Below are positions 35,513-42,958 of a DNA stretch of 64,000 nucleotides, one piece after another. The notes beneath the pieces are model-generated. The model saw only the letters and a program-made list of their open reading frames with translations. It ran no database searches and was not told where the DNA came from. The DNA lies in contig NZ_SMOK01000003.1 of assembly GCF_004353925.1 (NCBI RefSeq), positions 62,001 through 126,000 on the forward strand, written 5' to 3'. How positions within the stretch are numbered: the first letter of the stretch is position 1; the number at the start of each line of letters is the position of its first letter. The translations under genes and the position numbers were made by a program. This DNA comes from Pseudomonas sp. H9 (GTDB lineage: Bacteria; Pseudomonadota; Gammaproteobacteria; Pseudomonadales; Pseudomonadaceae).

Positions 35513-36397
35513 ATGCGCCTTCTGATGCTCTGCCTGGTCAGCCTGCTGGCGGCCTGCCAATCCCACAGCGTAATGCCGCCGCCGGCACCGATTGCACCCG
35601 AGGGGCGTGACCATGCCGAACTGGGCGTGATCCGCGAACTGGCCACAGGCCAGACCCTGACCCCGCAACAATTGGTCGAACGCCTGGCCAAGGCGCCACG
35701 CGTGCTGGTCGGTGAGCAGCACGACAATCCCGACCACCACGCCGTGCAACTGTGGCTGCTGCGCGCATTGGCCAGCCAACGCCCACAGGGCAGCCTGCTG
35801 ATGGAAATGCTCAACCCGGACCAACAAGCCAAAGTCGATGCCGCGCAAGCGGCCAGCCGTGCTGGCAATCCACCCAGCGATGCGTTCCAGGCCCTGGCCT
35901 GGCAAGCCAACTGGGACTGGAGCGTTTACGGGGCAATCGTGACCTATGCCCTGCGCCAGCCCTACCCGTTGCTGTCGGCCAACCTGAACCGCGCGCAGAT
36001 CATGCAGATCTACAAACAGCGCCCAGTGCTGGAAGGTGCGGCGTCAACCCGCCCTGAAGTACAAGCCACCCTGCTGGACGACATCCGCGAGTCGCATTGT
36101 GGCTTGTTACCGGAATCGCAGATGCCGGCCATGCTGGCGGTGCAACAGCAACGTGACCGGCGCATGGCCGAAAGCCTGCTCGCCGCCCCGACCCCTGCTG
36201 TGTTGCTGGCCGGAGCCTTCCATGTGCGCAAGGATCTGGGCGTGCCGCTGCACTTGAACGACCTGGGTGCTGCTGAAGGTAACCAGGTGTTGATTCTGGC
36301 CGAGGTGGGCAAAGCGGTGAGCGCCGAAAGCGCTGACTATGTGTGGTACACCGCCGCACAACCGACGCAGGATCACTGCGCCAAACTGCGTCGCTAA
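35513..36397 (+). CDS. phuW: ChaN-family haem/iron-regulated lipoprotein (PhuW)
   Basis: A 294-residue lipoprotein: MRLLMLCLVSLLAACQ has a LAAC lipobox. The ChaN domain follows, with APRVLVGEQHDNPDHHAVQL near the start and LLAGAFHVRKDLGVP late. ChaN-type proteins bind haem pairs through conserved Tyr/His and are iron-regulated outer-membrane-associated lipoproteins. In P. aeruginosa the phu operon ends with phuW, a gene of this kind, and the same order is seen here. AAGGA lies shortly before the ATG. Exact role in haem uptake is unresolved. Confidence 0.9.
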   Translation: MRLLMLCLVSLLAACQSHSVMPPPAPIAPEGRDHAELGVIRELATGQTLTPQQLVERLAKAPRVLVGEQHDNPDHHAVQLWLLRALASQRPQGSLLMEMLNPDQQAKVDAAQAASRAGNPPSDAFQALAWQANWDWSVYGAIVTYALRQPYPLLSANLNRAQIMQIYKQRPVLEGAASTRPEVQATLLDDIRESHCGLLPESQMPAMLAVQQQRDRRMAESLLAAPTPAVLLAGAFHVRKDLGVPLHLNDLGAAEGNQVLILAEVGKAVSAESADYVWYTAAQPTQDHCAKLRR

Positions 36398-36407
36398 AAC
36401 ACCCCTG

Positions 36408-36494
36408 GTAGGAGCGGGCTTGCCCCGCGATAGCGATTTGTCAGTTACATCGCATCGCGGGGCAAGCCCGCTCCCACAGAAGCCCGCTCCTACC
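36408..36494. repeat. REP pair plus an extra half arm
   Basis: A full inverted REP pair (36408-36477) followed directly by a second right-arm piece (AGCCCGCTCCTACC, ending 36494). This looks like a partial duplication. Confidence 0.88.
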
Positions 36495-36497
36495 GTT

Positions 36498-37226
36498 TCA
36501 ACCCAGCAGTGTCCGCGGCCAGCCCAGTACTTGTTTGGGCCGTGGTGGCGCGTAGGTGCGCACTTTCGAGGTACTCAACTTCAAGCGCACCAGCGACTCG
36601 GCCAACGCCACCGCCGCCGTCACACCATCGACCACCGGCACACCAGTACGCGCCTGAATCCGTTCATCCAACCCGACCATGCCGCCGCAACCCAGGCAGA
36701 TCACCTCGGCCTTGTCATGGCGTACGGCTTCCTCCGCCTGCCCCACCACCGCTTCAATGGCGCGCTCGGGATCTTCCTCAAGCTCCAGTACCGCCAGGCC
36801 ACTGGCGCGCACCGAGGCACAACGACTATCCAGCCCGGCCAACTTCAGCCGGTCTTCGATCAGCGGCACGGTGCGATCCAGCGTGGTCACCACCGAGTAA
36901 CGGTGCCCCAGCAACATGGCGACACTGGCCGCCGCTTCAGTGATGTCCACCACCGGCACGTTGAGCAGCTCCTGCAAGCCTTCGCGACCATGTTCGCCGT
37001 AGCCCGCCTGAATTACCGCGTCGTACGGCTGGTCGTAGCTGAGCACCCGCTCCATCACCGCAATGGCCGCCAGGTAACTCTCAAAGTTGCCCTCTACAGA
37101 CTCGGCACCAAAGCGTGGCGTCAGGCCGACGATTTCAGTGCCCGGCGACGCGACGCTACGCGCCTGGCGGGCAATCGCCTCGGTGATCGACTCAGTGGTG
37201 TTGACGTTGACTACCAGAATTCTCAT
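36498..37226 (-). CDS. Asp/Glu/hydantoin racemase-family protein lacking one catalytic Cys
   Basis: A 242-residue cytoplasmic protein of the hydantoin/allantoin racemase-like family (MRILVVNVNTTESITEAIAR; DITEAAASVAMLLGHRYSVV; VPVVDGVTAAVALAESLVR). Hydantoin racemases use two cysteines. The second is present (C179 in ICLGCGGM), but the first, expected in a DAxIxACFGDPG motif, is Gly here (DAVIQAGYGEHG, G75). It may therefore act as an isomerase or lyase, or be changed in mechanism. It lies 24 bases downstream of an NCS1 carrier gene in the same direction, consistent with a role in cyclic-amide metabolism. Confidence 0.82.
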   Translation of the reverse strand: MRILVVNVNTTESITEAIARQARSVASPGTEIVGLTPRFGAESVEGNFESYLAAIAVMERVLSYDQPYDAVIQAGYGEHGREGLQELLNVPVVDITEAAASVAMLLGHRYSVVTTLDRTVPLIEDRLKLAGLDSRCASVRASGLAVLELEEDPERAIEAVVGQAEEAVRHDKAEVICLGCGGMVGLDERIQARTGVPVVDGVTAAVALAESLVRLKLSTSKVRTYAPPRPKQVLGWPRTLLG

Positions 37227-37250
37227 GCGTCAGTTCCTTGTACCTAGTGC

Positions 37251-38780
37251 TCAGTGCTGGGCGCTGTCGACGGCAAAGTGCTCGCCGGAACAGTCCACAT
37301 AGTGTTTTTTACGGTCCGAAATCAGGTAGTACACGCCACCAGCAATGGTCGCGCCGAACAGCCAGGAGAACGGCGTCAGGTCGCTGAACGCCGGCACCAG
37401 CGCCAGCACCACCGCAGCAATGGCCGAGGGCACCAGGGCGGCGATGGCCTTGAAGTTGACTCCACGGGTGTAGTGATAGGTACCGCTGACCGCCTCGCTG
37501 TAGAGGTCGGGCACATGCACCTGGGCTTTGCGGATCAGCCAGTAGTCAACCATGATGATCCCGTACAGCGGGCCCAGCAGCGCGCCGAGGCCAGAGAGGA
37601 AGTACACGATCACCAACGGGCTGTTGTAGAGGTTCCAGGGCAGGATCAACACGGCCAAGGTGGCACTGATCAGGCCGGCACGGCGAAAGTTCAGACGGCT
37701 CGGCGCCAGGCTTGAGAGCACAAAGGCCGGGGCAACAAAGTTAGCCATGATGTTCACCGCCACGGTGACGATCAGAAACGCAAGGCAACCCAGCACCAGG
37801 AAGGTCTTGTCGGGAATCGCCGCGATGATCTGGGTCGGGCTGTCGATGACCGTGCCATCGATGCTGAACTGCGCGCCGGACAGCACAAAGCTGATCACCG
37901 CAAACACCAGGATGTTCACTGGCAGGCCCCAGAAGTTACCGACGCGGATGGTCTTGCGGCACGGCGAAGAGCGGGCGAAGTCGCAGAAGTTGAGGATCAA
38001 CGTGCCGTAGATGGCCAACCACAGCGCGCCACCGGCAAACACCTGGGTCCACATCTTCGCACCCGTCAAAGGCTCACCCACCGACCAGGCCAGGTTGCCA
38101 TCGACCCGCAGGTACATCCACACCGCCAGCACCAGCACAGTCGAGAGAATCACCGGGCCGGCAAACGATTCGTACTTGCGCACCATCTCCATGCCGAAAG
38201 TGAGAATCACCAGCTGCACAAACCAGATCGCCACAAAACTGGCCCAGCCCAGGCTGGACAGCCCGAGGATGGCGTTGTGGTCGTAGCTTGCCAACTGCGG
38301 CCAGATCGCCACCAGCAACACCCGCAGCACCACCGAAGCGAGGTACGTCTGAATGCCGAACCAGGCAATGGCGATGACCGCACGAATGACGGCGGGTATC
38401 TGTGCGCCGTAGATGCCAAAGCTCATGCGGCTGATCACCGGGAACGGCACCCCGGTTTTTTGCCCCATGTAGCCCGACAGGTTCATGAAGAAGTACACCA
38501 GCACCGCACCGACGGCCAGGGCCGCGAGCATCTGCCAGCCTGACAGCCCGAGCGCGAACAGGCCCATGGCAAAGGAATAGTTGGCGATGTTGTGCACATC
38601 GTTGGTCCACAAGGCAAAGATGCTGTAGCCGCCCCAACGTCGACCGGCCGCTTTGGTCGGTGCCAGGTCGGCGTTGTGCAGTTTCGGGCTTAAGCTGGCA
38701 TGCCCCGACAGCGGCGCAGACAGCGCAGGGTCGGGAGACAGGTACGCGCTATCCAGAGGTTTGGAAGTATCCAATTGCAT
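37251..38780 (-). CDS. NCS1-family nucleobase/hydantoin/allantoin permease
   Basis: Inner-membrane carrier of 509 residues with about twelve membrane segments. The start is taken at 38780 (MQLDTSKPLDSAY), because the upstream extension is Arg/Lys-rich and untypical. The NCS1 hallmark region is clear: RRWGGYSIFALWTNDVHNIA, the KTGVPFPVISRMSFGIYGAQ loop, then GPLYGIIMVDYWLIRKAQVH. Family members import uracil, cytosine, allantoin or 5-substituted hydantoins with Na+ or H+. The racemase-like gene downstream and the amidohydrolase across the GntR gene point to a cyclic amide substrate. Its promoter carries a perfect inverted repeat. Confidence 0.9.
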   Translation of the reverse strand: MQLDTSKPLDSAYLSPDPALSAPLSGHASLSPKLHNADLAPTKAAGRRWGGYSIFALWTNDVHNIANYSFAMGLFALGLSGWQMLAALAVGAVLVYFFMNLSGYMGQKTGVPFPVISRMSFGIYGAQIPAVIRAVIAIAWFGIQTYLASVVLRVLLVAIWPQLASYDHNAILGLSSLGWASFVAIWFVQLVILTFGMEMVRKYESFAGPVILSTVLVLAVWMYLRVDGNLAWSVGEPLTGAKMWTQVFAGGALWLAIYGTLILNFCDFARSSPCRKTIRVGNFWGLPVNILVFAVISFVLSGAQFSIDGTVIDSPTQIIAAIPDKTFLVLGCLAFLIVTVAVNIMANFVAPAFVLSSLAPSRLNFRRAGLISATLAVLILPWNLYNSPLVIVYFLSGLGALLGPLYGIIMVDYWLIRKAQVHVPDLYSEAVSGTYHYTRGVNFKAIAALVPSAIAAVVLALVPAFSDLTPFSWLFGATIAGGVYYLISDRKKHYVDCSGEHFAVDSAQH

Positions 38781-38874
38781 GTTCCCCGGGCTCTTGCTGC
38801 AGCGCCTGAGGCGCTGCAACACATTATTGTTGGACTTGAAGAGTTGGGACCGCTGTCGGCGCCTGGACGCCATC

Positions 38875-38893
38875 GCATACAAAAATTGTATGC
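38875..38893. promoter_or_regulatory. perfect inverted repeat, probable GntR operator
   Basis: GCATACAAAAATTGTATGC: perfect 8-base arms around AAA, about 95 bases before the NCS1 carrier start. TTGTAT/ATACAA half-sites are typical of FadR-subfamily GntR regulators, and such a regulator is encoded next door. Confidence 0.55.
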
Positions 38894-38899
38894 AATCTT

Positions 38900-39144
38900 T
38901 GTATTACGATTTTCGAGGAACAATTTGTGTGCCAAAGAGGGATGAAATGTAGGAAACGCACACGCTACGTTTAGAGTTAAATTATTGATTTATATAATTT
39001 TAATTTTTAAGCAAGGCTCAGCCTTGAACCGATTAATCTGATCGAATGGTCAATAGTGTAAACAAAGTGTTTGGGCATAGAAGTAACAACAACGGGTAAC
39101 ATGCATACAGTTATCGGTACAAATGTACACACTTACACCTTCTG
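38900..39144. other. AT-rich divergent intergenic region
   Basis: The gap between the NCS1 carrier and GntR genes (38781-39296) holds about 200 bases of clearly AT-rich sequence, including a run of TTATATAATTTTAATTTTTA near 38990. It carries two inverted repeats (38875-38893 and 39117-39128) and ends in a REP pair. I see no gene in it. Confidence 0.6.
39117..39128. promoter_or_regulatory. second candidate GntR-type dyad
   Basis: GTACAAATGTAC is an inverted repeat (GTACA-AA-TGTAC) about 170 bases before the GntR gene start. A GCATAC half-site like the one in the other operator lies 16 bases upstream. Confidence 0.35.
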
Positions 39145-39214
39145 GTAGGAGCGGGCTTGCCCCGCGATCACATTTGCCTGACAGACCGCAATCGCGGGGC
39201 AAGCCCGCTCCTAC
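39145..39214. repeat. Pseudomonas REP pair (inverted)
   Basis: Complete inverted REP pair, placed unusually in a 5' region between a probable operator and the GntR gene start. Confidence 0.92.
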
Positions 39215-39296
39215 TCACTGTCAATTTCACCCTGAAACTTTTGGTTGGCGCACATTTGCGGCATGCTTGTCCGGTCAAGGAACATCGGAGCTGGCA

Positions 39297-39986
39297 ATGA
39301 CGGAAAAACTCCCCGCATCGACCGTAGAACGCGTCTACCAGGGGGTCCATGAGGCCATTAGAAAGCGCACCCTGCGCCCCGGCATGAAACTGGGTGAGTC
39401 ATCGCTTGCGGAGCTGTTCAAGGTCAGTCGCACCTCGGTGCGCGCCGCACTCAAGCAACTGGAAGGCGACGGCCTGGTCTCCACCGAACTGAACAAGGGT
39501 GCCTGGGTGTCGCTGCCCAGCGATGAAGACATCCGCTCGGTGTTCGAAACCCGGCGCCTGATTGAAATCGGCATTGTCACCGAGCTGTGCCGCCGCGCCG
39601 ATAAAAGCCTGCTGCAACCCCTGCGCCTGCACGTGGCCGAAGAAGAAGCCGCCGCCGATGCTGGCGATCATGCGCGCTACGTTCACCTGCTGGGCGAATT
39701 TCACCTGCGCCTGGCCGAAGTGCTGGACAACCCGGTACTGCTTGACTGGTTCCGCAAACTGATCGAACGCGGCTCGCTGTACGCCTCGACCCTCGATGAC
39801 GAACGCCATGAAGCCTGCCGTGGCAACGAGCACCTGCGCTTGATCGAGTTCCTCGAAGCCGGTGATCAAACCGCCGCCATCGACCTGGTGTGCACGCACC
39901 TGAGCGGTATCGAAGAGGCGATCCTCAAGGCGACCCATAACTTGAAAGCCGACTACCACCCGCTCAAACACCTGATCGGTGGCTAA
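39297..39986 (+). CDS. GntR-family regulator (FadR/FCD subgroup)
   Basis: A 229-residue transcription factor. The start at 39297 (MTEKLPAST) has GGAG six bases upstream; the longer open frame would only translate a REP element. The N-terminal winged HTH is RVYQGVHEAIRKRTLRPGMK, then LAELFKVSRTSVRAALKQLE. The FCD effector domain has the metal-site pattern FETRRLIEIGIVTEL, then GEFHLRLAEVLDN, and a final CTHLSGIEEAI. It likely represses the NCS1 carrier/racemase-like genes and the amidohydrolase gene until substrate appears; this is inferred from position and operator-like sites. Confidence 0.9.
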   Translation: MTEKLPASTVERVYQGVHEAIRKRTLRPGMKLGESSLAELFKVSRTSVRAALKQLEGDGLVSTELNKGAWVSLPSDEDIRSVFETRRLIEIGIVTELCRRADKSLLQPLRLHVAEEEAAADAGDHARYVHLLGEFHLRLAEVLDNPVLLDWFRKLIERGSLYASTLDDERHEACRGNEHLRLIEFLEAGDQTAAIDLVCTHLSGIEEAILKATHNLKADYHPLKHLIGG

Positions 39987-40089
39987 CCCCTTGGGCATTC
40001 ACGAAGCCACTGCTATCGATCCCGATATTTAATTGGCCGATACCCGGCAACTTTTATAGGGTGTGCGGCCTCCCCCAAGAGGTCGTGAA

Positions 40090-41274
40090 ATGTTTGATCG
40101 TGTGTTCGTGAATGCCGTCGCTGCCGACGGCAGTCCACTGTCTCTGGCTGTTGCCAACGGCCGTATCGTCCGCCTGGGTAGCGACACTGCTGCCATCGCT
40201 GGTGTCGAGTGCATCGACCTGGGCGGCAACCTGGTGCTGCCGGGCTTTGTCGACGGTCATATCCACCTGGACAAAAGCTTTGTCGGCGATCGCTGGCACC
40301 CGCACCAGCCAGCCGCCAGCCTGCGCGAGCGCCTGGCAATCGAGAAACGTGAACTGGCGCTGGCACCCTCCATGGTCGAGCGCGCCGACGCCCTGATCGC
40401 CCAGGCTGCCGCATTCGGCACCGTGGCCATGCGCAGCCATGTCGATGTCGATGCCACCACCGGCTTGAACAACCTGCATGCGGTGATGCAAGCGCGCGAG
40501 CAATGGCGCGGCGTTGTCGACATCGAGCTGGTGGCCTTTCCTCAGGCCGGGGTCATGTCGTGCCCGGGCACTGCCGATGTGCTGGAAGCCGCCATCCGCG
40601 ACGGCGTCGAGGTAATCGGCGGTATCGACCCGACTACCCTCGATGGTGATGCCGAAGGTCAACTGAATGTAGTGTTCGGCATTGCCGAACGTCATGGCGT
40701 GAAAGTCGATATCCACCTGCACGAGCCCGGCTTGCAAGGCATCGAGCAATTGCAACGGATCGCTGCGCGCACCTGCGCCGCCGGCCTGCAGGGGCGCGTG
40801 AGTGTCAGCCATGCCTATGCACTGGGTCAGGTGCCTGACGACGTGCTTGAGCGAATTGCCGCCACCCTTGCCGAGGCCAGAGTATCGATCCTGACCAACG
40901 CCCCCGGCGATCACCCCTTCCCGCCGATTCTGCGTTTGCGTGCCGCAGGTGTGAACGTATTTGCCGGCAACGACAATATCCGCGATGCCTGGTGGCCCTA
41001 CGGCAATGCCGACATGCTCCAGCGCGCCATGCTGATCGGCTACCGCTCAGGGTTCTACAGCGATGAAGACCTGAACGTTGCCTTGACCATGGCCACCTCA
41101 GCCGGTGCAGCGGTAATGGAGAAAAGCGACTACGGCCTGAAGGTTGGCAATGAAGCGACCTTTATCGTGATCAAAGCGCCCAATGCCGCAGCCGCCGTTG
41201 CCGCAGCGCCCGCCGAACGGCGCATCGTCCGCCGCGGCGAACTGCAAGCCGCAGCGCCCGGCCTGCACATCTGA
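40090..41274 (+). CDS. amidohydrolase (cytosine deaminase/AtzC-like)
   Basis: A 394-residue metal-dependent hydrolase from the ATG at 40090, with AAGAGG upstream. Amidohydrolase superfamily features are the HxH in LPGFVDGHIHLDKSFVGDRW, a second His in KVDIHLHEPGL, a third in VSVSHAYALG, and the catalytic Asp region FAGNDNIRDAWWPYGNAD. The HIHLDKS form and the DNIRDxWWPYG motif are typical of the cytosine deaminase/N-isopropylammelide hydrolase (AtzC) subgroup. It probably deaminates or opens a ring compound brought in by the NCS1 carrier. The substrate is not determinable from sequence. Confidence 0.87.
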   Translation: MFDRVFVNAVAADGSPLSLAVANGRIVRLGSDTAAIAGVECIDLGGNLVLPGFVDGHIHLDKSFVGDRWHPHQPAASLRERLAIEKRELALAPSMVERADALIAQAAAFGTVAMRSHVDVDATTGLNNLHAVMQAREQWRGVVDIELVAFPQAGVMSCPGTADVLEAAIRDGVEVIGGIDPTTLDGDAEGQLNVVFGIAERHGVKVDIHLHEPGLQGIEQLQRIAARTCAAGLQGRVSVSHAYALGQVPDDVLERIAATLAEARVSILTNAPGDHPFPPILRLRAAGVNVFAGNDNIRDAWWPYGNADMLQRAMLIGYRSGFYSDEDLNVALTMATSAGAAVMEKSDYGLKVGNEATFIVIKAPNAAAAVAAAPAERRIVRRGELQAAAPGLHI

Positions 41275-41284
41275 TACTCAACCT

Positions 41285-41371
41285 GTAGGAGCGGGCTTGC
41301 TGTGGGAGCGGGCTTGCCCCGCGATTGCGATTTATCAGTCACATCGCATCGCGGGGCAAGCCCGCTCCTAC
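41285..41371. repeat. REP pair with duplicated left arm
   Basis: The left arm occurs twice: GTAGGAGCGGGCTTGC is followed immediately by TGTGGGAGCGGGCTTGCCCC, and a single right arm follows. The last four bases of the repeat overlap the stop region of the LysR gene on the minus strand. Confidence 0.9.
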
Positions 41372-42231
41372 CCCTGCTCGCGCACCAACCAGTCCAGCAG
41401 CCATAAACCCGCCGGCCCCGGCGGGCTGAGCCGTGACCAGGCCGCATCCACGGCAATCGGTCGTGGCCAGCCGGGCAATGTCAGCTCAACCAGCTGCCCA
41501 TGACCATACTGCTGCACCAGGCCGTGAGGCAGTTCAGCCCAGCCAAAGCCTTGTTCGGTCATTTCCAGCAGCAACAGGTAATCCGGCGCCGACCAGACCC
41601 GCCCTTGCGGCTTGTTTTCGCTGTCGGCGTAGGTATTGAGGTACAGCTGACGATGGCTTGCCAGGTGCGCGTGCGTCAGTTGTTGCAGCGATGCCAGCGG
41701 ATGGCCGCGCGCGACAAAAATCCCCATCTGCGCCTGCTTCGGGATTCTGCGCACGGCGATGTCAGGCGGGTAATTCGTTTGCGCGGCCAGCAGCCCAAGG
41801 TGCGCGCGCCCGCTTTGTAGCAGGCCGAGCACATCGCCGCCTTCGGCAATCATGCATTCCAGTTCGATGTCCTGGTAACGCTGCTCGAACTGACGCATGA
41901 CCTGATTGTCCGGGGTGAGCTGGTACATATCGGAGAGGACCAGGGTCAGGCGTGGCTCCACCTTGTCGGCCAGGCGAATGCTCAACTGGTCAAGCCGCTC
42001 GCTGGCGGCGAGGATTTCCTGAACATGCCCCAGCACCTTGCGCCCGGCTTCGGTCAACACCGGGTGACGGGCCTGGCGGTCGAACAAGCTGACGCCCAGG
42101 TCCGCCTCCAGGTTGGCGATGGCGGCACTGACGGTCGACTGGCTTTTGCGCAGTTTGCGTGCGGCCGCTGAGAACGACCCCAGGGCCACGGCTTCGACAA
42201 AGGCATGCAGAGCTTCGGGGGAATAACGCAT
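41368..42231 (-). CDS. LysR-family regulator beside PACE efflux gene
   Basis: A 287-residue LysR protein from the ATG at 42231 (MRYSPEALHAFVEAVALGSF, then SAAARKLRKSQSTVSAAIAN). The rest is a LysR effector domain. It is divergent from a PACE efflux gene, an arrangement that recurs for AceI/PACE genes, so it probably activates the pump. The intergenic gap holds a CCTAT/ATAGG dyad (42257-42273) that could be its binding site. Its 3' end overlaps the tail of a REP pair. Confidence 0.88.
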   Translation of the reverse strand: MRYSPEALHAFVEAVALGSFSAAARKLRKSQSTVSAAIANLEADLGVSLFDRQARHPVLTEAGRKVLGHVQEILAASERLDQLSIRLADKVEPRLTLVLSDMYQLTPDNQVMRQFEQRYQDIELECMIAEGGDVLGLLQSGRAHLGLLAAQTNYPPDIAVRRIPKQAQMGIFVARGHPLASLQQLTHAHLASHRQLYLNTYADSENKPQGRVWSAPDYLLLLEMTEQGFGWAELPHGLVQQYGHGQLVELTLPGWPRPIAVDAAWSRLSPPGPAGLWLLDWLVREQG

Positions 42232-42256
42232 AGGTGTATCGCTTTTATCGATGGAA

Positions 42257-42273
42257 CCTATTTTTAACATAGG
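42257..42273. promoter_or_regulatory. dyad in the LysR/PACE intergenic region
   Basis: CCTATTTTTAACATAGG has 5-base inverted arms and lies between divergent starts, as expected for a LysR site. It is short, so the call is tentative. Confidence 0.35.
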
Positions 42274-42324
42274 CAAAAAAACGATGACAATCGCTCCATC
42301 GAAACCAATCGTTCAGGTGATGTC

Positions 42325-42789
42325 ATGCGTGCTTCCAACAAATCCTTCGTCGAGCGTATCGTCCACGCCGTCGGCTTCGAGGTGATCGCTGTGCTGATCT
42401 GCGCCCCCATCGGCGCCTGGTTGCTCAATCGCTCGATGCTCGAAGTCGGCACCCTGGCGGTGGTGCTGTCGACGGTGGCAATGCTCTGGAACATGCTCTA
42501 CAACGCGGTGTTCGACCGGCTCTGGCCTGCCGACCGGGTGCAACGCAGCGTCAAGGTGCGGGCCCTGCACGCCGCCGGCTTCGAGACTGGCTTCGTAGTG
42601 ATCGGTGTGCCAATTGCCGCACTGATGCTCAACCTGTCGCTGGTGCAGGCGTTCATGCTGGAGATCGGCTTCTTCGCCTTTATGCTGCCGTACACCATGG
42701 CCTACAACTGGGGCTACGACTTGCTGCGTCAGCGCCTGATCAGCGCCCGCAGCGAACGGCTGGAAGTGCAACAAGCGTTGCGCCGTTAA
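42325..42789 (+). CDS. PACE-family efflux transporter (AceI-like)
   Basis: A 154-residue inner-membrane protein with four hydrophobic segments arranged as two bacterial-transmembrane-pair (BTP) domains. The first half is RIVHAVGFEVIAVLICAPIG with FDRLWP after the second helix; the second is RALHAAGFETGFVVIGVPIA with YNWGYDLLR. Length and the repeated E-containing helices match AceI, a proton-coupled exporter first known for chlorhexidine, with short diamines proposed as natural substrates. The polyamine catabolism genes directly downstream make a diamine link interesting but unproven. Confidence 0.9.
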   Translation: MRASNKSFVERIVHAVGFEVIAVLICAPIGAWLLNRSMLEVGTLAVVLSTVAMLWNMLYNAVFDRLWPADRVQRSVKVRALHAAGFETGFVVIGVPIAALMLNLSLVQAFMLEIGFFAFMLPYTMAYNWGYDLLRQRLISARSERLEVQQALRR

Positions 42790-42804
42790 ATTCACAGATT
42801 CCCG

Positions 42805-42877
42805 GTAGGAGCGGGCTTGCCCCGCGATTTGCGGAGTGTCAGGTAAACCGCAAATCGCGGGGCAAGCCCGCTCCTAC
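42805..42877. repeat. Pseudomonas REP pair (inverted)
   Basis: Complete inverted REP pair after the PACE gene. Confidence 0.92.
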
Positions 42878-42894
42878 CAGAAGGGGGGGTTGGA

Positions 42895-42950
42895 CTCGTG
42901 AAATTTATCTGGTAGTTTTTCATGAAAATATACCAATAAAAATTCACGAG
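42895..42950. promoter_or_regulatory. nested palindromes upstream of the polyamine oxidase gene
   Basis: Outer inverted repeat: CTCGTGAA-A-TTTA at 42895-42907 against the inverted AAATTCACGAG ending at 42950. Inside it, 42910-42935 is a near-perfect 26-base palindrome with TGGTA and TACCA ends and a TTTTCATGAAAA centre. The promoter of the oxidase gene must lie here, so this is a probable operator for the XRE-cupin regulator encoded just downstream. Confidence 0.55.
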
Positions 42951-42958
42951 ACTCCGCC

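Noticed and set aside
38900..39144. Small RNA gene in the AT-rich gap
   Set aside because: No paired promoter and terminator could be recognised; the AT-richness alone fits a divergent regulatory region.
39123..39296. N-terminal extension of the GntR gene
   Set aside because: It only translates the REP pair; GGAG before 39297 and the normal GntR length support the internal start.
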